35,591 bases of DNA, from positions 1 through 35,591 of the forward strand of contig CAZEER010000018.1 in NCBI GenBank assembly GCA_964511215.1, read 5' to 3'. The number at the start of each line of letters is the position of its first letter. The first letter of the stretch is position 1. Both the position numbers and the translations under genes were made by a program. The notes under the pieces are model-generated. The model saw only the letters and a list, made by a program, of their open reading frames with translations, was not told the origin of the DNA and did not search any database. The stretch is from CAZEER01 sp964511215 (GTDB lineage Bacteria > Fidelibacterota > Marinisomatia > Marinisomatales > UBA1611). This document shows, piece after piece, positions 18,201-26,835 of the stretch.

Positions 18201-21200
18201 GAGGACACTGGTATTGACGGATGTTTTGATGAATTTGAAAATGGGTGGGGAGGGTGCTTAGACCAAAGTCAGGGCCTTTCGTATGCAGATTATATCTCAT
18301 TGGGTGATACTATTGAAATAAATTATTCAACAGATGTAGATATGGATGATCCTAATGGAGATAATTGGAATTATGAAGCTGGAAGCCCGGATTATTCAAA
18401 AGTTAATGGGACAGAGTCAAATGGAACAGGATCTAAAATTCAAGAGGGAGGTAAATACCCCGATACTGAAGATTTAGATCGTTCTACCTTTTTAGATAAG
18501 ACAAATGATTATTTTTCAGCCAATTTCATGTTGACGGATACAACTTTCCTAGCAGGTAAAACAAAAAAGGATGGGCAGGAGACTGGGTGGAAGCTTTTTC
18601 GTATTCCACTTACAAATTTTAGAAAAGTTCAAAACATAGAATGGAATGAAATCAGATATGTACGGATAGCTCTAACAGGACTGGAATCAGATCTGAAAAC
18701 ACTTTACATTGCAAAAATGGAAATCGTAGGGAATGAGTGGCAAGAGATGGGCATAACAGCTCCAGATTCAACTATGATGGATTTATCAGGGATTCAATCT
18801 GATGAAGAACCGCAATTTCAGGTAGCGGTAATAAATACTGAAGATAATGCAGACTATGTTCCACCCATTGGAGTTGAAGGAGAATATGATCGGCTCAATG
18901 AAATTCAATCAAAAGAACAGTCGTTAGTTTTAAAATTCTCAAACCTTCCTCCAAGGTATGCAGGAACTGCTGAAAAAACATTATACACACTCAATGATAA
19001 CCAGAAACGTAGTTTTTTAACCTATGATAAAATGAAAATGTATGTTTATGGAAATAGTCCATGGACAAGCCCCTTAGAGACGGATGTAGAGCTGTCACTA
19101 AAATTTGGTTTAGGAAATGACTACTATGAGATTACCCAGCCAATTTATTATGGATGGGATGAGGAAGAGGGACGAAATAGTTTTAATATTGATCTTAATT
19201 GGCTAACGGCATTAAAGCAACTTGATACAACTATGATCAAGAAAATAAATGAAAAAGATTTAATAATAGATTCAGTTAATGTTAGAAAATATTTTTTTAC
19301 TGATGATAATGGAGAATTGATTGGAAAGAGAGTCAAGATTGTTGGTAAACCTGCGTTAAATCGTTTACAGTATTTTTCAGTGAGAGTGAAAAATACTGGT
19401 GATGAAACAATTAGTGGTGAGCTATGGCTTGATGAACTTCGTTTGAGTGGTATTAAACAAGAAAAAGGTGTGGCGATGAGAGTCCAATCCAATCTAAAAC
19501 TATCAGATTTAGGATCTGCTACCATTGTTTACAGTAAGCAGGATGCTGAATATCATCGATTACAAGAGCGACTATCAATATCAAACAACACATCTGAAAA
19601 TTTCAACTTTAATGCAAAAATTGATTTACACCGCTTTTTACCGCGTTCTCTTGGTATATCAATACCAATTAATGGTACTTTCGCTCAGAATCAAAGCCGG
19701 CCAAAGTATTTTTCCGGCGAAGATGTTTTGGTTGACCCAGATAATGCCCCTGATTCTATAATGATACTTAGTAATACGGTATCATTGAATACATCTGTAA
19801 AAAAAACCGGGAAATCAGATAATAAACTAATAAAATATACTTTGGATAATGTATCCGCTAGTTTTAGCGCATCCCAAGTAAGGTCTTCTGATGTAACATA
19901 TAAACAAAAATGGTCTGAAACTTATACAGGGAAGTTGGACTATAATCTTTCTTTTGGCAGAAATAATTTTATCAAACCATTAATTTGGATGCAAGAATGG
20001 CCAGTATTGGGTGATGCCTTAAGCGATTTACAGTTGTTTTATACACCTGCTTCGTTCAAGACAGGGATGACTTTAAGCGAGAAACTAAACTGGAATAAGA
20101 CAAGAACTGGTGTTAAAAGTCCAGATACATATAATTTTGGTTTAAACAGAAATTTCAATTTGGATTATAAGTTTACAAATACTTTTTCAAGCAAGTATAG
20201 TTGGAACGGGCAAAGTAAATTAAATGATTATCGTGGTTATATCTGGACAGCTTTAAAAGATTTTGATCCTGGGTTAGTAACGCAGTCTTCGGAAAGTTTT
20301 AATTCAGCATATAGTCCTGCAATAATGAAATGGTTGAAACCATCATTTAATTATACAGCGAATTATAGATGGTCCGATGATTTTACCAGAGAAGGACAAA
20401 ATATAAGCACGCAATTGCGTTTTGGATCTAATTTTAATTTAACGCCTGTCCAAATAATTGAGCTGTTATACAAACCAAAATCAAGATCAAAATCAAAATC
20501 TAGTGGTAGGACTAGGGGTTCAAGATCTCGTGATAGAAAGAGCATACCTAAAAAAGAACAAGAAAAAAATAAAAATAATAAAAATTCATTTAATCCTTTA
20601 AAAATGGCACATGGGCTATTTAAGAAAATTAATCCAATATCTGTTAGCTATACAGAAACATTAAATAGATCTGCAAACCAAATTATAGGAGAGGTACCTG
20701 TGGGATACAAGTTTGGGTGGTTGCCTGATCATGGATTAGATCAATCTCTGGAAGTAGGGAGCAACTTGGGTACGTGGGATCACAAGCGGGATGGTTCTAT
20801 CAGGAGTGGTATTAAATTAACTCGTTCTATTACGATCAGTACTAATTTTACACAAAATTTTTCTACAACTCGTACTAGTACAGGATTGGAACAACTATCA
20901 ATGACTCGTGATTTTATAGCATTTGGTGATCTATTGAATGAAGGTGCGCCATTTCCAGGTTGGAGTTTCAGGCTCAGTGGTTTAGAAAAATGGCCAATTA
21001 TGAAATGGATTGCAAAATCTGCGTCATTAGAGCATAGTTATTCTGGGAAAGAAACACGTTCTTGGCAATTTGAAAATGTAGAACACGACCAGATGAACTT
21101 TTATAATTTTGGTTCCTTTGCAAATAAATATAAGGATAATGAGCGTTCTTCAAGGATAAACCGTAACTTTTCACCTATTATAGGTTTGAACATGACCCTT

Positions 21201-21617
21201 CAAAAAAATATTTCTTTAACTTTTAGAAACAATATCAGTAAATCTCTAGATGAAACACCAACCGGTCTAACAATTATGAATGATAACAGCTATACATCAA
21301 CTGGAACCTATACCCATAGAGGTGGAATGAATATTCCTATACCCTTTTATGGAGATCTAAATTTAAATAATACTATGAGTTTTACGTTAAATTTAGATTT
21401 GAACAATAGCCGCGAAGAGAAATCTGGGGATAAAATTAATTTGGAAGTAGGATCATTTTCTGAAAGTTGGAAAACAGGGTTAAGGGTGTCCTATCAATTT
21501 TCGACAAAAGTTAGTGGTGGTATTCGTTATGAATATCGTGAGAGTGAAACTAGAACAACAGGTAAAAAAATTGATAGGGACTTTGGATTTGATGTTAACC
21601 TTGCAATCTCAGGGTAG
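15294..21617 (+). CDS. sprA: Type IX secretion outer-membrane translocon SprA/Sov
   Basis: 2107 residues, somewhat shorter than Flavobacterium SprA (about 2400). TTG 15294 is the start: an in-frame TAA precedes it, and the next ATG lies beyond the signal peptide, which appears to end LYS before QDKEA. SprA hallmarks include GNVNISGKMVFQDQ, DSERQFDWENNIRISYEGYE, EAGNISLSLPSTKYVTFSG followed by GLFGIKA (about residues 180-280), and VAFIDDFEGSKRTT (about 800). A DMDGNGQLNTED Ca-binding-like loop lies at about 941. A basic Arg-Ser/Lys-Ser insert lies at about 1727-1765. The C-terminal half is barrel strands. SprA forms the giant pore through which CTD-bearing cargo leaves the periplasm. The M28 gene starts 1 bp after its stop. 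Confidence 0.95.
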   Translation: MIIKETYKHFYSQIRLFGLCVIVTLTQLYSQDKEAILSNHEMIVRPEYVPTSPFVVNPFPTLPVTLIQPLDSMTTPIGIINFSLGLKKVDTRLSLDWSSITISETIEGNRIKIPFTSTVEWYLKILHQQEWHVKFLEVMRTSKKDNTRRGRGEMLEVVGVDIGKLGRASLNVSGNVNISGKMVFQDQELVRSTLNETQNTHLEFDQKQNLNIQGKIGDRITVSMDQDSERQFDWENNIRISYEGYEDDIIQKIEAGNISLSLPSTKYVTFSGKNQGLFGIKAVSKFGPIDVTTIASIEKSKKEQSEWEGGGQSNTQQIRDVDWIKNRYFFIHPWFRNGVNTGKPFSFFESMQEKIPSFYPLQNGLHAIGDVVVKNFELYKSININDPSAMTGMAYVNPRDTTQYTDENEEGSFIRLEQGINYYVSPDLGFIRVRDQVSQDILGCTFTLENRYTGETIMEFGNGPDQDGTNLSLMMLKPRNGHPNHSTWPLLFKNVYFLGTSQINPEGFEVKIYNKNATPVSDRDKNSSFPYITLFGIDSLDENGTRNYDEIIDKDMANIMNMVNGELMFPALHPFADADSLFADSLIGGQNSELLKGQLGGGMMYKSSSVSEVNGDHRWMIEAVYTNQSATINLGFMLIEGSEEVIQNGETLKRGLDYTIDYFTGTIVLLGDAANDPNAKLKVNYDKHELVSFDKKTIFGTRAQMDLGKSNSFIGATALYFNQSIINEKVEVGYEPTRNFIWDLNGRYEWDLDGMTRMLDRLPLIEAEKLSSFSIEGEIAQVLPNPNSINNVKTGDPNGVAFIDDFEGSKRTTSPSIQRRFWKASSAPLNYNAQDSIFMDPLDQRNRGRMYWYNPYVPVRTKDIWPNQSTSLRAGNETTDVLVLRYKSRENQNNINPDSLWVGITTSLYSGDYDQIQSKFFEIWVKGNSGRIHIDLGKISEDMDGNGQLNTEDKPAAGLTLGNGFLEDDEDTGIDGCFDEFENGWGGCLDQSQGLSYADYISLGDTIEINYSTDVDMDDPNGDNWNYEAGSPDYSKVNGTESNGTGSKIQEGGKYPDTEDLDRSTFLDKTNDYFSANFMLTDTTFLAGKTKKDGQETGWKLFRIPLTNFRKVQNIEWNEIRYVRIALTGLESDLKTLYIAKMEIVGNEWQEMGITAPDSTMMDLSGIQSDEEPQFQVAVINTEDNADYVPPIGVEGEYDRLNEIQSKEQSLVLKFSNLPPRYAGTAEKTLYTLNDNQKRSFLTYDKMKMYVYGNSPWTSPLETDVELSLKFGLGNDYYEITQPIYYGWDEEEGRNSFNIDLNWLTALKQLDTTMIKKINEKDLIIDSVNVRKYFFTDDNGELIGKRVKIVGKPALNRLQYFSVRVKNTGDETISGELWLDELRLSGIKQEKGVAMRVQSNLKLSDLGSATIVYSKQDAEYHRLQERLSISNNTSENFNFNAKIDLHRFLPRSLGISIPINGTFAQNQSRPKYFSGEDVLVDPDNAPDSIMILSNTVSLNTSVKKTGKSDNKLIKYTLDNVSASFSASQVRSSDVTYKQKWSETYTGKLDYNLSFGRNNFIKPLIWMQEWPVLGDALSDLQLFYTPASFKTGMTLSEKLNWNKTRTGVKSPDTYNFGLNRNFNLDYKFTNTFSSKYSWNGQSKLNDYRGYIWTALKDFDPGLVTQSSESFNSAYSPAIMKWLKPSFNYTANYRWSDDFTREGQNISTQLRFGSNFNLTPVQIIELLYKPKSRSKSKSSGRTRGSRSRDRKSIPKKEQEKNKNNKNSFNPLKMAHGLFKKINPISVSYTETLNRSANQIIGEVPVGYKFGWLPDHGLDQSLEVGSNLGTWDHKRDGSIRSGIKLTRSITISTNFTQNFSTTRTSTGLEQLSMTRDFIAFGDLLNEGAPFPGWSFRLSGLEKWPIMKWIAKSASLEHSYSGKETRSWQFENVEHDQMNFYNFGSFANKYKDNERSSRINRNFSPIIGLNMTLQKNISLTFRNNISKSLDETPTGLTIMNDNSYTSTGTYTHRGGMNIPIPFYGDLNLNNTMSFTLNLDLNNSREEKSGDKINLEVGSFSESWKTGLRVSYQFSTKVSGGIRYEYRESETRTTGKKIDRDFGFDVNLAISG

Positions 21618-21618
21618 C

Positions 21619-22536
21619 GTGAAGAATATATTAAATATTATATTTCTTTTTTTTATTGGATGTGGTCCAGACAACCCGAACTTTGATGAAGACCATGCTT
21701 TTGAATACCTTATTACACAATGTGAATTTGGTCCTAGAAATCCAGGATCAGATGGGTATTATGCCTGCCTAAATTTTATGGTTGATGAATTAACACAATA
21801 TGCTGATGAAATTATACTTCAAGATTTTAGTTATACAGAAAGGAAATATCGTAATAGGTATGATCTCCAAAATGTAATTGCTAGATTTAATCCTGATGCA
21901 GATTTTCAAACAATGATATCTTGTCATTGGGATACAAGGCCCTGGGCAGATGAAGAAGAAAATAGAAAAGATCGTAGCCAACCTATTATCGGTGCAAACG
22001 ATGGTGCGTCGGGTGTGGCAGTGTTACTTGAATTAGCAAAAATTATGGCAGAGAACCCTCCTTCAATTGGAGTAAGTCTTGTTTTCTTTGATGGTGAAGA
22101 TATGGGTGTTCGTGGTGAAAATGAAACCTATTGTCAAGGATCAAGGTTTTTTTCAAAAAACCTACCTATTCCAAAGCCATATGAGGCTATAAATCTAGAT
22201 ATGATTGGAGATAAACAATTGCATTTACCTGTGGAAAAATATTCACTAGAATTCCACCCTAAATTAGTTAGGTATCTTTGGAAAAGAGCTGATGAAATGG
22301 GCCTTGATGCTTTTGACATGACACCACAATATGCAATTTACGATGATCATGTCCCTCTCTATCAAATAGCAGGTATTCCTGCAATTGATTTAATTGATTT
22401 TAAATATCCAAACCCATATGGAAATTTTTGGCATACTATGGATGATTTACCTGAAAATTGTAGTGCGAAAAGTCTGGGTCAAGTTGGTGAGCTTATGGTT
22501 GACTATATATATAATCGTGAAAATCAGAATTGGTAA
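21619..22536 (+). CDS. M28-family lipoprotein, glutaminyl-peptide cyclotransferase-like
   Basis: 305 residues from GTG 21619, 1 bp after the sprA stop. A longer reading would overlap sprA and spoil the signal peptide. The lipobox FFIGC makes Cys15 the lipidated residue. M28 zinc-peptidase residues are present: His103 (SCHWDTRPW), Asp128 (GANDGASG), Glu160 with Asp161 (FFDGEDMG), Asp194 (LDMIGD), and Trp271-His272 (FWHTMDD). The Trp-His pair before TMDD and the overall spacing match glutaminyl cyclases, which turn N-terminal Gln into pyroglutamate, more than aminopeptidases. The usual Glu-Glu is Glu-Asp here. Neighbouring exported proteins have Gln at the predicted mature N-terminus, fitting that substrate. 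An aminopeptidase activity remains possible. Confidence 0.85.
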   Translation: MKNILNIIFLFFIGCGPDNPNFDEDHAFEYLITQCEFGPRNPGSDGYYACLNFMVDELTQYADEIILQDFSYTERKYRNRYDLQNVIARFNPDADFQTMISCHWDTRPWADEEENRKDRSQPIIGANDGASGVAVLLELAKIMAENPPSIGVSLVFFDGEDMGVRGENETYCQGSRFFSKNLPIPKPYEAINLDMIGDKQLHLPVEKYSLEFHPKLVRYLWKRADEMGLDAFDMTPQYAIYDDHVPLYQIAGIPAIDLIDFKYPNPYGNFWHTMDDLPENCSAKSLGQVGELMVDYIYNRENQNW

Positions 22537-22544
22537 ATAAATAT

Positions 22545-23408
22545 ATGATTATTAATAAAAAATATAAGTTTATTGATAATAAAATTTTATTAATGGCATT
22601 TGTTTTATTCTGGTCTTGTACAGAACCAGTAGAAGAAGAAAATATGAATCCATTCATTAATACAGAGTTCACATATCACCAAGATTCAAATGAATTATAT
22701 TTTGGTGTCTTGCTTTATCAACGATTTAATGGAGTTCTTATTGACACTGTTTATATTAATTGGTTTGGTACAAATTTTAATAATTCTCCAGGATATATAA
22801 CACTATTTGACGATGGCACTAATGGTGATATTATAAAAAACGATAATCTTTATGCCTGCAAGATTGAAAACACGCTTTCTACTATTGGAAATATTATAAC
22901 TGAAGAGGATACAAGTAATGTTTATATTATGTATAATGCAAAATATGGTTCGGATTTATTAACACAGATTGATACTGTTAAGATAGGAAATATTATACCA
23001 AAAATTAAATCTGTTGATGCTGATTCTATTATTATTAGGCCTTCTGGTACAAATGTAAGTCTTAATCCTGTCTATGTCGATGTATATGATGCTAATGGTT
23101 TAGAAACAATTAATTGGGTTGGTTTTACATCCTATCATGTTGAAGGAGACACCATGATGAATGATGGAAACTATATATTTCTTTATGATGATGGAAGTGA
23201 AGTGATTCTTTATGAGCCTAATTTTACAAGTGGTGATGTTGTTAAAGGAGATGGAATTTATACTTTTAGGATCCCAGTCTATGGTGTTGAGTCTGATTCT
23301 ACTTCTTCTTTTTACACTAAGCCAGGTACTTTCAAATGGCGCTTTTCTGCGCAAGATTTTTCTAATGGCTATAGCCAGGTAGTTGAGCATGAGATTATTA
23401 TACAATAA
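22545..23408 (+). CDS. Lipoprotein with two DDG-type beta-sandwich repeats, function unknown
   Basis: 287 residues from ATG 22545; the in-frame TTG at 22530 overlaps the upstream gene and is less likely. The signal peptide ends at VLFWSC, so Cys is lipidated (about residue 25). Two similar segments occur: TLFDDGTNGDIIKNDNLYAC (about 87) and LYDDGSEVILYE with GDVVKGDGIYTFRI (about 215-240). The D-D-G...G-D...D-G-x-Y pattern is common in secreted FCB proteins and looks like a Ca-binding Ig-like fold. It overlaps the next gene by 20 nt. It is probably an envelope protein tied to the T9SS operon, but no specific function can be stated. Confidence 0.72.
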   Translation: MIINKKYKFIDNKILLMAFVLFWSCTEPVEEENMNPFINTEFTYHQDSNELYFGVLLYQRFNGVLIDTVYINWFGTNFNNSPGYITLFDDGTNGDIIKNDNLYACKIENTLSTIGNIITEEDTSNVYIMYNAKYGSDLLTQIDTVKIGNIIPKIKSVDADSIIIRPSGTNVSLNPVYVDVYDANGLETINWVGFTSYHVEGDTMMNDGNYIFLYDDGSEVILYEPNFTSGDVVKGDGIYTFRIPVYGVESDSTSSFYTKPGTFKWRFSAQDFSNGYSQVVEHEIIIQ

Positions 23409-25059
23409 ATTTCTCTTTTATTTTTTATTGGTTTCGCAGTTAATCGCACAATTTTATGCACCTGACAGATATTTGTTGAAAAGTACAGTGGCTGATACTT
23501 TTATATTTGAAGGTCTAGCAAGTAATATAGTTGCTGAAATTCGACTTATGGGTGACTCCCTAACCTGGCTTGGTACGGGGCAGGGACTGGCTCTACATGA
23601 TGGTCATAGAGTATACACTCATAGATCTACATCTGAGTCATTATCTAATGATCAGCAGACTAATCTTCTACCTCAGGGAGGAATACCAGCTATCGCAGTG
23701 AAGGGTGATACTTTGGCAGTCGCTTTTTCAGGTGATAATGGGACTATCCAAGTTGGATACGGTCTAACTATTACGAAAAATGCTAGTCAAGTACAGGATA
23801 GTTCAGGTATTTTGTGGAGTTATCTTCCACAACCTACGGATTTTGAATCAGATACTGTAAAACCTTTTGGCGAAGGTTTTTTCAGAATATTACCGGTAAC
23901 AGTACCAGAAGCAAATGTTACCTATGATGCCTATATAGATAATGGGTTTTTATGGATAGCAAGTTGGGCAGGAGGTCTCAGGCGTTATAATATTAATAAT
24001 GGTTCATGGGAAATTGTTCCAATGCCAATGGATGTCCAAGATTCTTTGTCAACTTGTACTGGTTTTATTGATATTGATGGTAGGCCAATAATGCCTGGGT
24101 ATTATCTTAATCCTAGAGATCCAGGTGACGGTGGAAACCATAATCATAAGGCGTTTTCTGTATTGGCCTATAAAGACACAGTTTGGGTTGGGACTGCCAA
24201 TGGGATTAACAGGGGTGTTATGGTTAATGAAATCATTCAACAGGGAGAAAACCAAGTTGATATTTTAGACTGTATTGAATGGGTACACTATACTTATGAA
24301 GATGGTTTATCAGGTAATTTTGTTGTTGCACTATCCAGGCAGGTTTGGAATAACCAAACGATAATTTGGGCTGCAACTATGAATGCTGATAATGCAGGTG
24401 AAGTTCGAGGATTAAGCTATACGCGTGATGGAGGTCTAACATGGAATAAAACTTTATTAGGTCAACGCATATATAACGTATTCGCTAAAGATTCATTGAT
24501 ACTCGCATCCAGCCAGTCTGGTTTGTGGAAGAGTCTCGATGGTGAAAACTGGGCCCTTTTTGATCCTGCAATTGACACCACTTTTTTATCTATTAGTCAA
24601 GTACTAACAAATGTCGTATATACATCCGTTTGGGATCAACGTGATTCTTTGAATAATTTTTGGATTGGGACACCTGATGGACTAGCATTTTCTTCAGATG
24701 TTCATGGTGCCAGTTGGACTATTTATCAGGCTGAGTATGATTCTATAGAATTTTATGCTTACCCTAACCCATTTTCACCATACAATCATAATCAATTAGG
24801 AAATGAAGGTTACGTGAGATTTCATACTGGCAATGTTTCTCCTAACCAAATCATTGAATTAGATATTTTTAATTTTGCTATGGAAAAAGTATATCAAAAA
24901 GATTTTAACTTGAGTAATTACATTGGAGCACTAAAATGGGATGGTCGTGGCTTGAATGGCAAACTCGTAGATAACGGTGTTTATTTTATTCGTATGAAAT
25001 ATTCTCCTTTTAATAAGAGTCCGCAAGACTACTGGGATAAATTAATTTTAGTGAAATGA
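23389..25059 (+). CDS. Exported beta-propeller protein with T9SS C-terminal sorting domain
   Basis: 556 residues from ATG 23389; an upstream TTG adds only two residues. The signal peptide ends QLIA before QFYAP. The body has propeller-like repeats, e.g. LTWLGTGQGLALHDG, LWIASWAGGLRRYN, TVWVGTANGINRG and FWIGTPDGLAFSSD, resembling two-component-regulator propeller or sialidase/BNR blades. From about residue 458 the sequence YAYPNPFSPYN starts a FlgD-Ig-like T9SS type A sorting domain, ending KLILVK. It is thus a likely substrate of the SprA channel. Propeller proteins of this kind can be adhesins or binding proteins; no enzyme motif was seen. Overlaps both neighbours (20 nt and 4 nt). Confidence 0.82.
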   Translation: MRLLYNKFLFYFLLVSQLIAQFYAPDRYLLKSTVADTFIFEGLASNIVAEIRLMGDSLTWLGTGQGLALHDGHRVYTHRSTSESLSNDQQTNLLPQGGIPAIAVKGDTLAVAFSGDNGTIQVGYGLTITKNASQVQDSSGILWSYLPQPTDFESDTVKPFGEGFFRILPVTVPEANVTYDAYIDNGFLWIASWAGGLRRYNINNGSWEIVPMPMDVQDSLSTCTGFIDIDGRPIMPGYYLNPRDPGDGGNHNHKAFSVLAYKDTVWVGTANGINRGVMVNEIIQQGENQVDILDCIEWVHYTYEDGLSGNFVVALSRQVWNNQTIIWAATMNADNAGEVRGLSYTRDGGLTWNKTLLGQRIYNVFAKDSLILASSQSGLWKSLDGENWALFDPAIDTTFLSISQVLTNVVYTSVWDQRDSLNNFWIGTPDGLAFSSDVHGASWTIYQAEYDSIEFYAYPNPFSPYNHNQLGNEGYVRFHTGNVSPNQIIELDIFNFAMEKVYQKDFNLSNYIGALKWDGRGLNGKLVDNGVYFIRMKYSPFNKSPQDYWDKLILVK

Positions 25060-25985
25060 TGAAAAAAATTCTAGTTATTTTCATTTTAGTTTCTTCTATT
25101 TTTTCCCAAGAATGGGGGAGTCAGTCAGGTGGGTTTTTACGAATGGGGACCACGGCTAGGTCAATAGCAATGGGGAGTGGATTCACTGCTGAGTTGGATA
25201 AGGGATTTCCGAATTTTCATAATCCTGCCTGGTCTGCATTTTTAATACAACGACATTTTGGAAGCTCATATTCCAACCTTACATTGGATCGCCGTTTGGC
25301 TTCAACGAGCATTGCTTTTGCGTTGCCTCCCACAGCAGGAGTAGGTTTGGCTTGGGTATACGGTGGTGTGAATAATATCCAAGGGCGCTACAGTACGGGG
25401 ATGAAATCAACTAAAATGCAGACGGGTGAGAATGCATTAATTATTACTTTTGCACAACGTATTGTTCCGTGGATTGCAGTTGGCACAAATTTTAAAATTT
25501 TACGTTATGACCTTCCAATAACTGAAGCAGATCAAATATCTGGATCAGGCATAGGTTTTGATATTGGCTTATTGGTTAAAACAGGCACGTATACTACTCT
25601 GGGGATTATGATACAGGATATAAACTCTAATTACCAATGGGATACTAATGAGGTATATGCCCAAGGTGGGCCCTATAAAGAATTATTCCCAACTATTTAT
25701 AAAATTGGATCACGCTATAACAATAAAGGCCTTATTATAGTAGGGGATATGGGTATCATTACGGATCATAAGACATATACAGGCTTGCAGCCAAGGCTTG
25801 GTGTAGAGTATAGTTTTCTTGATCAATATTTTTTTCGAGGTGGGTATGGTAATGGAAGAATTTCTTTTGGATTAGGCTATCAATATGAGTTATTCAAAAA
25901 TAAAGATTCGCAAATAGATTATGCATTTTCTTTAGACTGGGTTGCTCAGCCAACCCATACGATTTCATATGCATATAATTTTTAA
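25056..25985 (+). CDS. PorV/PorQ-family outer-membrane beta-barrel (PorV-like)
   Basis: 309 residues. The signal peptide ends SSIFS before QEWGSQ. The N-terminal FLRMGTTARSIAMGSGFTA and the following NPAWSAF match the PorV/PorQ (UPF0164-like, FadL-type barrel) signature. Alternating beta strands continue to the end (SYAYNF). In T9SS, PorV shuttles cargo from the SprA channel to the attachment complex, binding the cargo CTD. Its place four genes after sprA and directly after a CTD-bearing gene supports a secretion role. It overlaps the upstream gene by 4 nt and the next by 17 nt. PorV versus a generic family member cannot be settled by eye. Confidence 0.8.
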   Translation: MMKKILVIFILVSSIFSQEWGSQSGGFLRMGTTARSIAMGSGFTAELDKGFPNFHNPAWSAFLIQRHFGSSYSNLTLDRRLASTSIAFALPPTAGVGLAWVYGGVNNIQGRYSTGMKSTKMQTGENALIITFAQRIVPWIAVGTNFKILRYDLPITEADQISGSGIGFDIGLLVKTGTYTTLGIMIQDINSNYQWDTNEVYAQGGPYKELFPTIYKIGSRYNNKGLIIVGDMGIITDHKTYTGLQPRLGVEYSFLDQYFFRGGYGNGRISFGLGYQYELFKNKDSQIDYAFSLDWVAQPTHTISYAYNF

Positions 25986-26835
25986 AGTACTTTTAATACT
26001 AATAGTTCCATTATTTGGAATTGGAACTCAGTTTTTAGTTTTACCTTTTTCAACACAAGAGATGAGTTTAGGTCCACACCCGACATTACCAGGATCATCT
26101 CCTACCAACCCTGCTCTATTTACAGCTTATGAAGATCACCCGGTATTTGGCCTAGATCGAGGTACTTGGTTTGGAGATATTGTACTCGCACAATTTGGAT
26201 ATAATTTAAACCGAAATAATTTTATAAATCATTTAGGTATTAAATATGCGAGTATAACAGATTTAGAGTTTAGAAAAGAAATCCCACAAGATGATGCGTT
26301 AGCACAATTTACATCTTATGGATTAGCCTTTGATGTTGGGACAGCATTCGCAAGAGGTAGCCAAAAGTTTGGTATCTCGCTTTCATATATTCAATTTGGT
26401 ATTTTTACTGAAAAGTCCACAGGTATTGGACTTAGTTTTGGCTATGCCCGTGATTTAAAAAGGGGACTAAAAATAGGAATAGCACTAAATAATTTAGGCA
26501 AAATGGGACCACTTAATTCAAGATCGCCAGCTTTACCAAATAGATTTTTAGCTGGAGGTTCAAAAAAACTGGTTTTTAATGAATATATAAATATTCTTTA
26601 TGGTTCTATAGGCTATAATTCCATTACAGGGGGTAATACATTATACTTTGGCAATTCCTTCAATTGGAATCGTCTTAGCATAAATGCTGGATTATCTTCT
26701 TCAAAAGATATAATTCAATCTTCAATGGGTTTTAGGTTAAATATTCAACGTTATGCAGTAGAGTATGGTATCCGTTTTGGTCCTCAGGCATTGGGGATAC
26801 CGCAAATGATAACCCTAAGGGTAATATTGCCGTGA
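25969..26835 (+). CDS. PorV/PorQ-family outer-membrane protein (PorQ-like)
   Basis: 288 residues from ATG 25969, which overlaps the previous gene by 17 nt. A signal-like hydrophobic stretch (IIFKVLLILIVPLFGIG) is followed by TQFLVLPFSTQEMSLG and TNPALF, a diverged form of the PorV/PorQ N-terminal signature. The remainder alternates polar and hydrophobic residues as in a beta barrel (GIKYASITDLEFRKE, YGLAFDVGTAFARGS, KIGIALNNLGKMG) and ends LRVILP. PorQ-type proteins work with the C-terminal signal peptidase and attachment machinery of T9SS. The tandem arrangement of two family members suggests a functional pair. Confidence 0.7.
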   Translation: MHIIFKVLLILIVPLFGIGTQFLVLPFSTQEMSLGPHPTLPGSSPTNPALFTAYEDHPVFGLDRGTWFGDIVLAQFGYNLNRNNFINHLGIKYASITDLEFRKEIPQDDALAQFTSYGLAFDVGTAFARGSQKFGISLSYIQFGIFTEKSTGIGLSFGYARDLKRGLKIGIALNNLGKMGPLNSRSPALPNRFLAGGSKKLVFNEYINILYGSIGYNSITGGNTLYFGNSFNWNRLSINAGLSSSKDIIQSSMGFRLNIQRYAVEYGIRFGPQALGIPQMITLRVILP

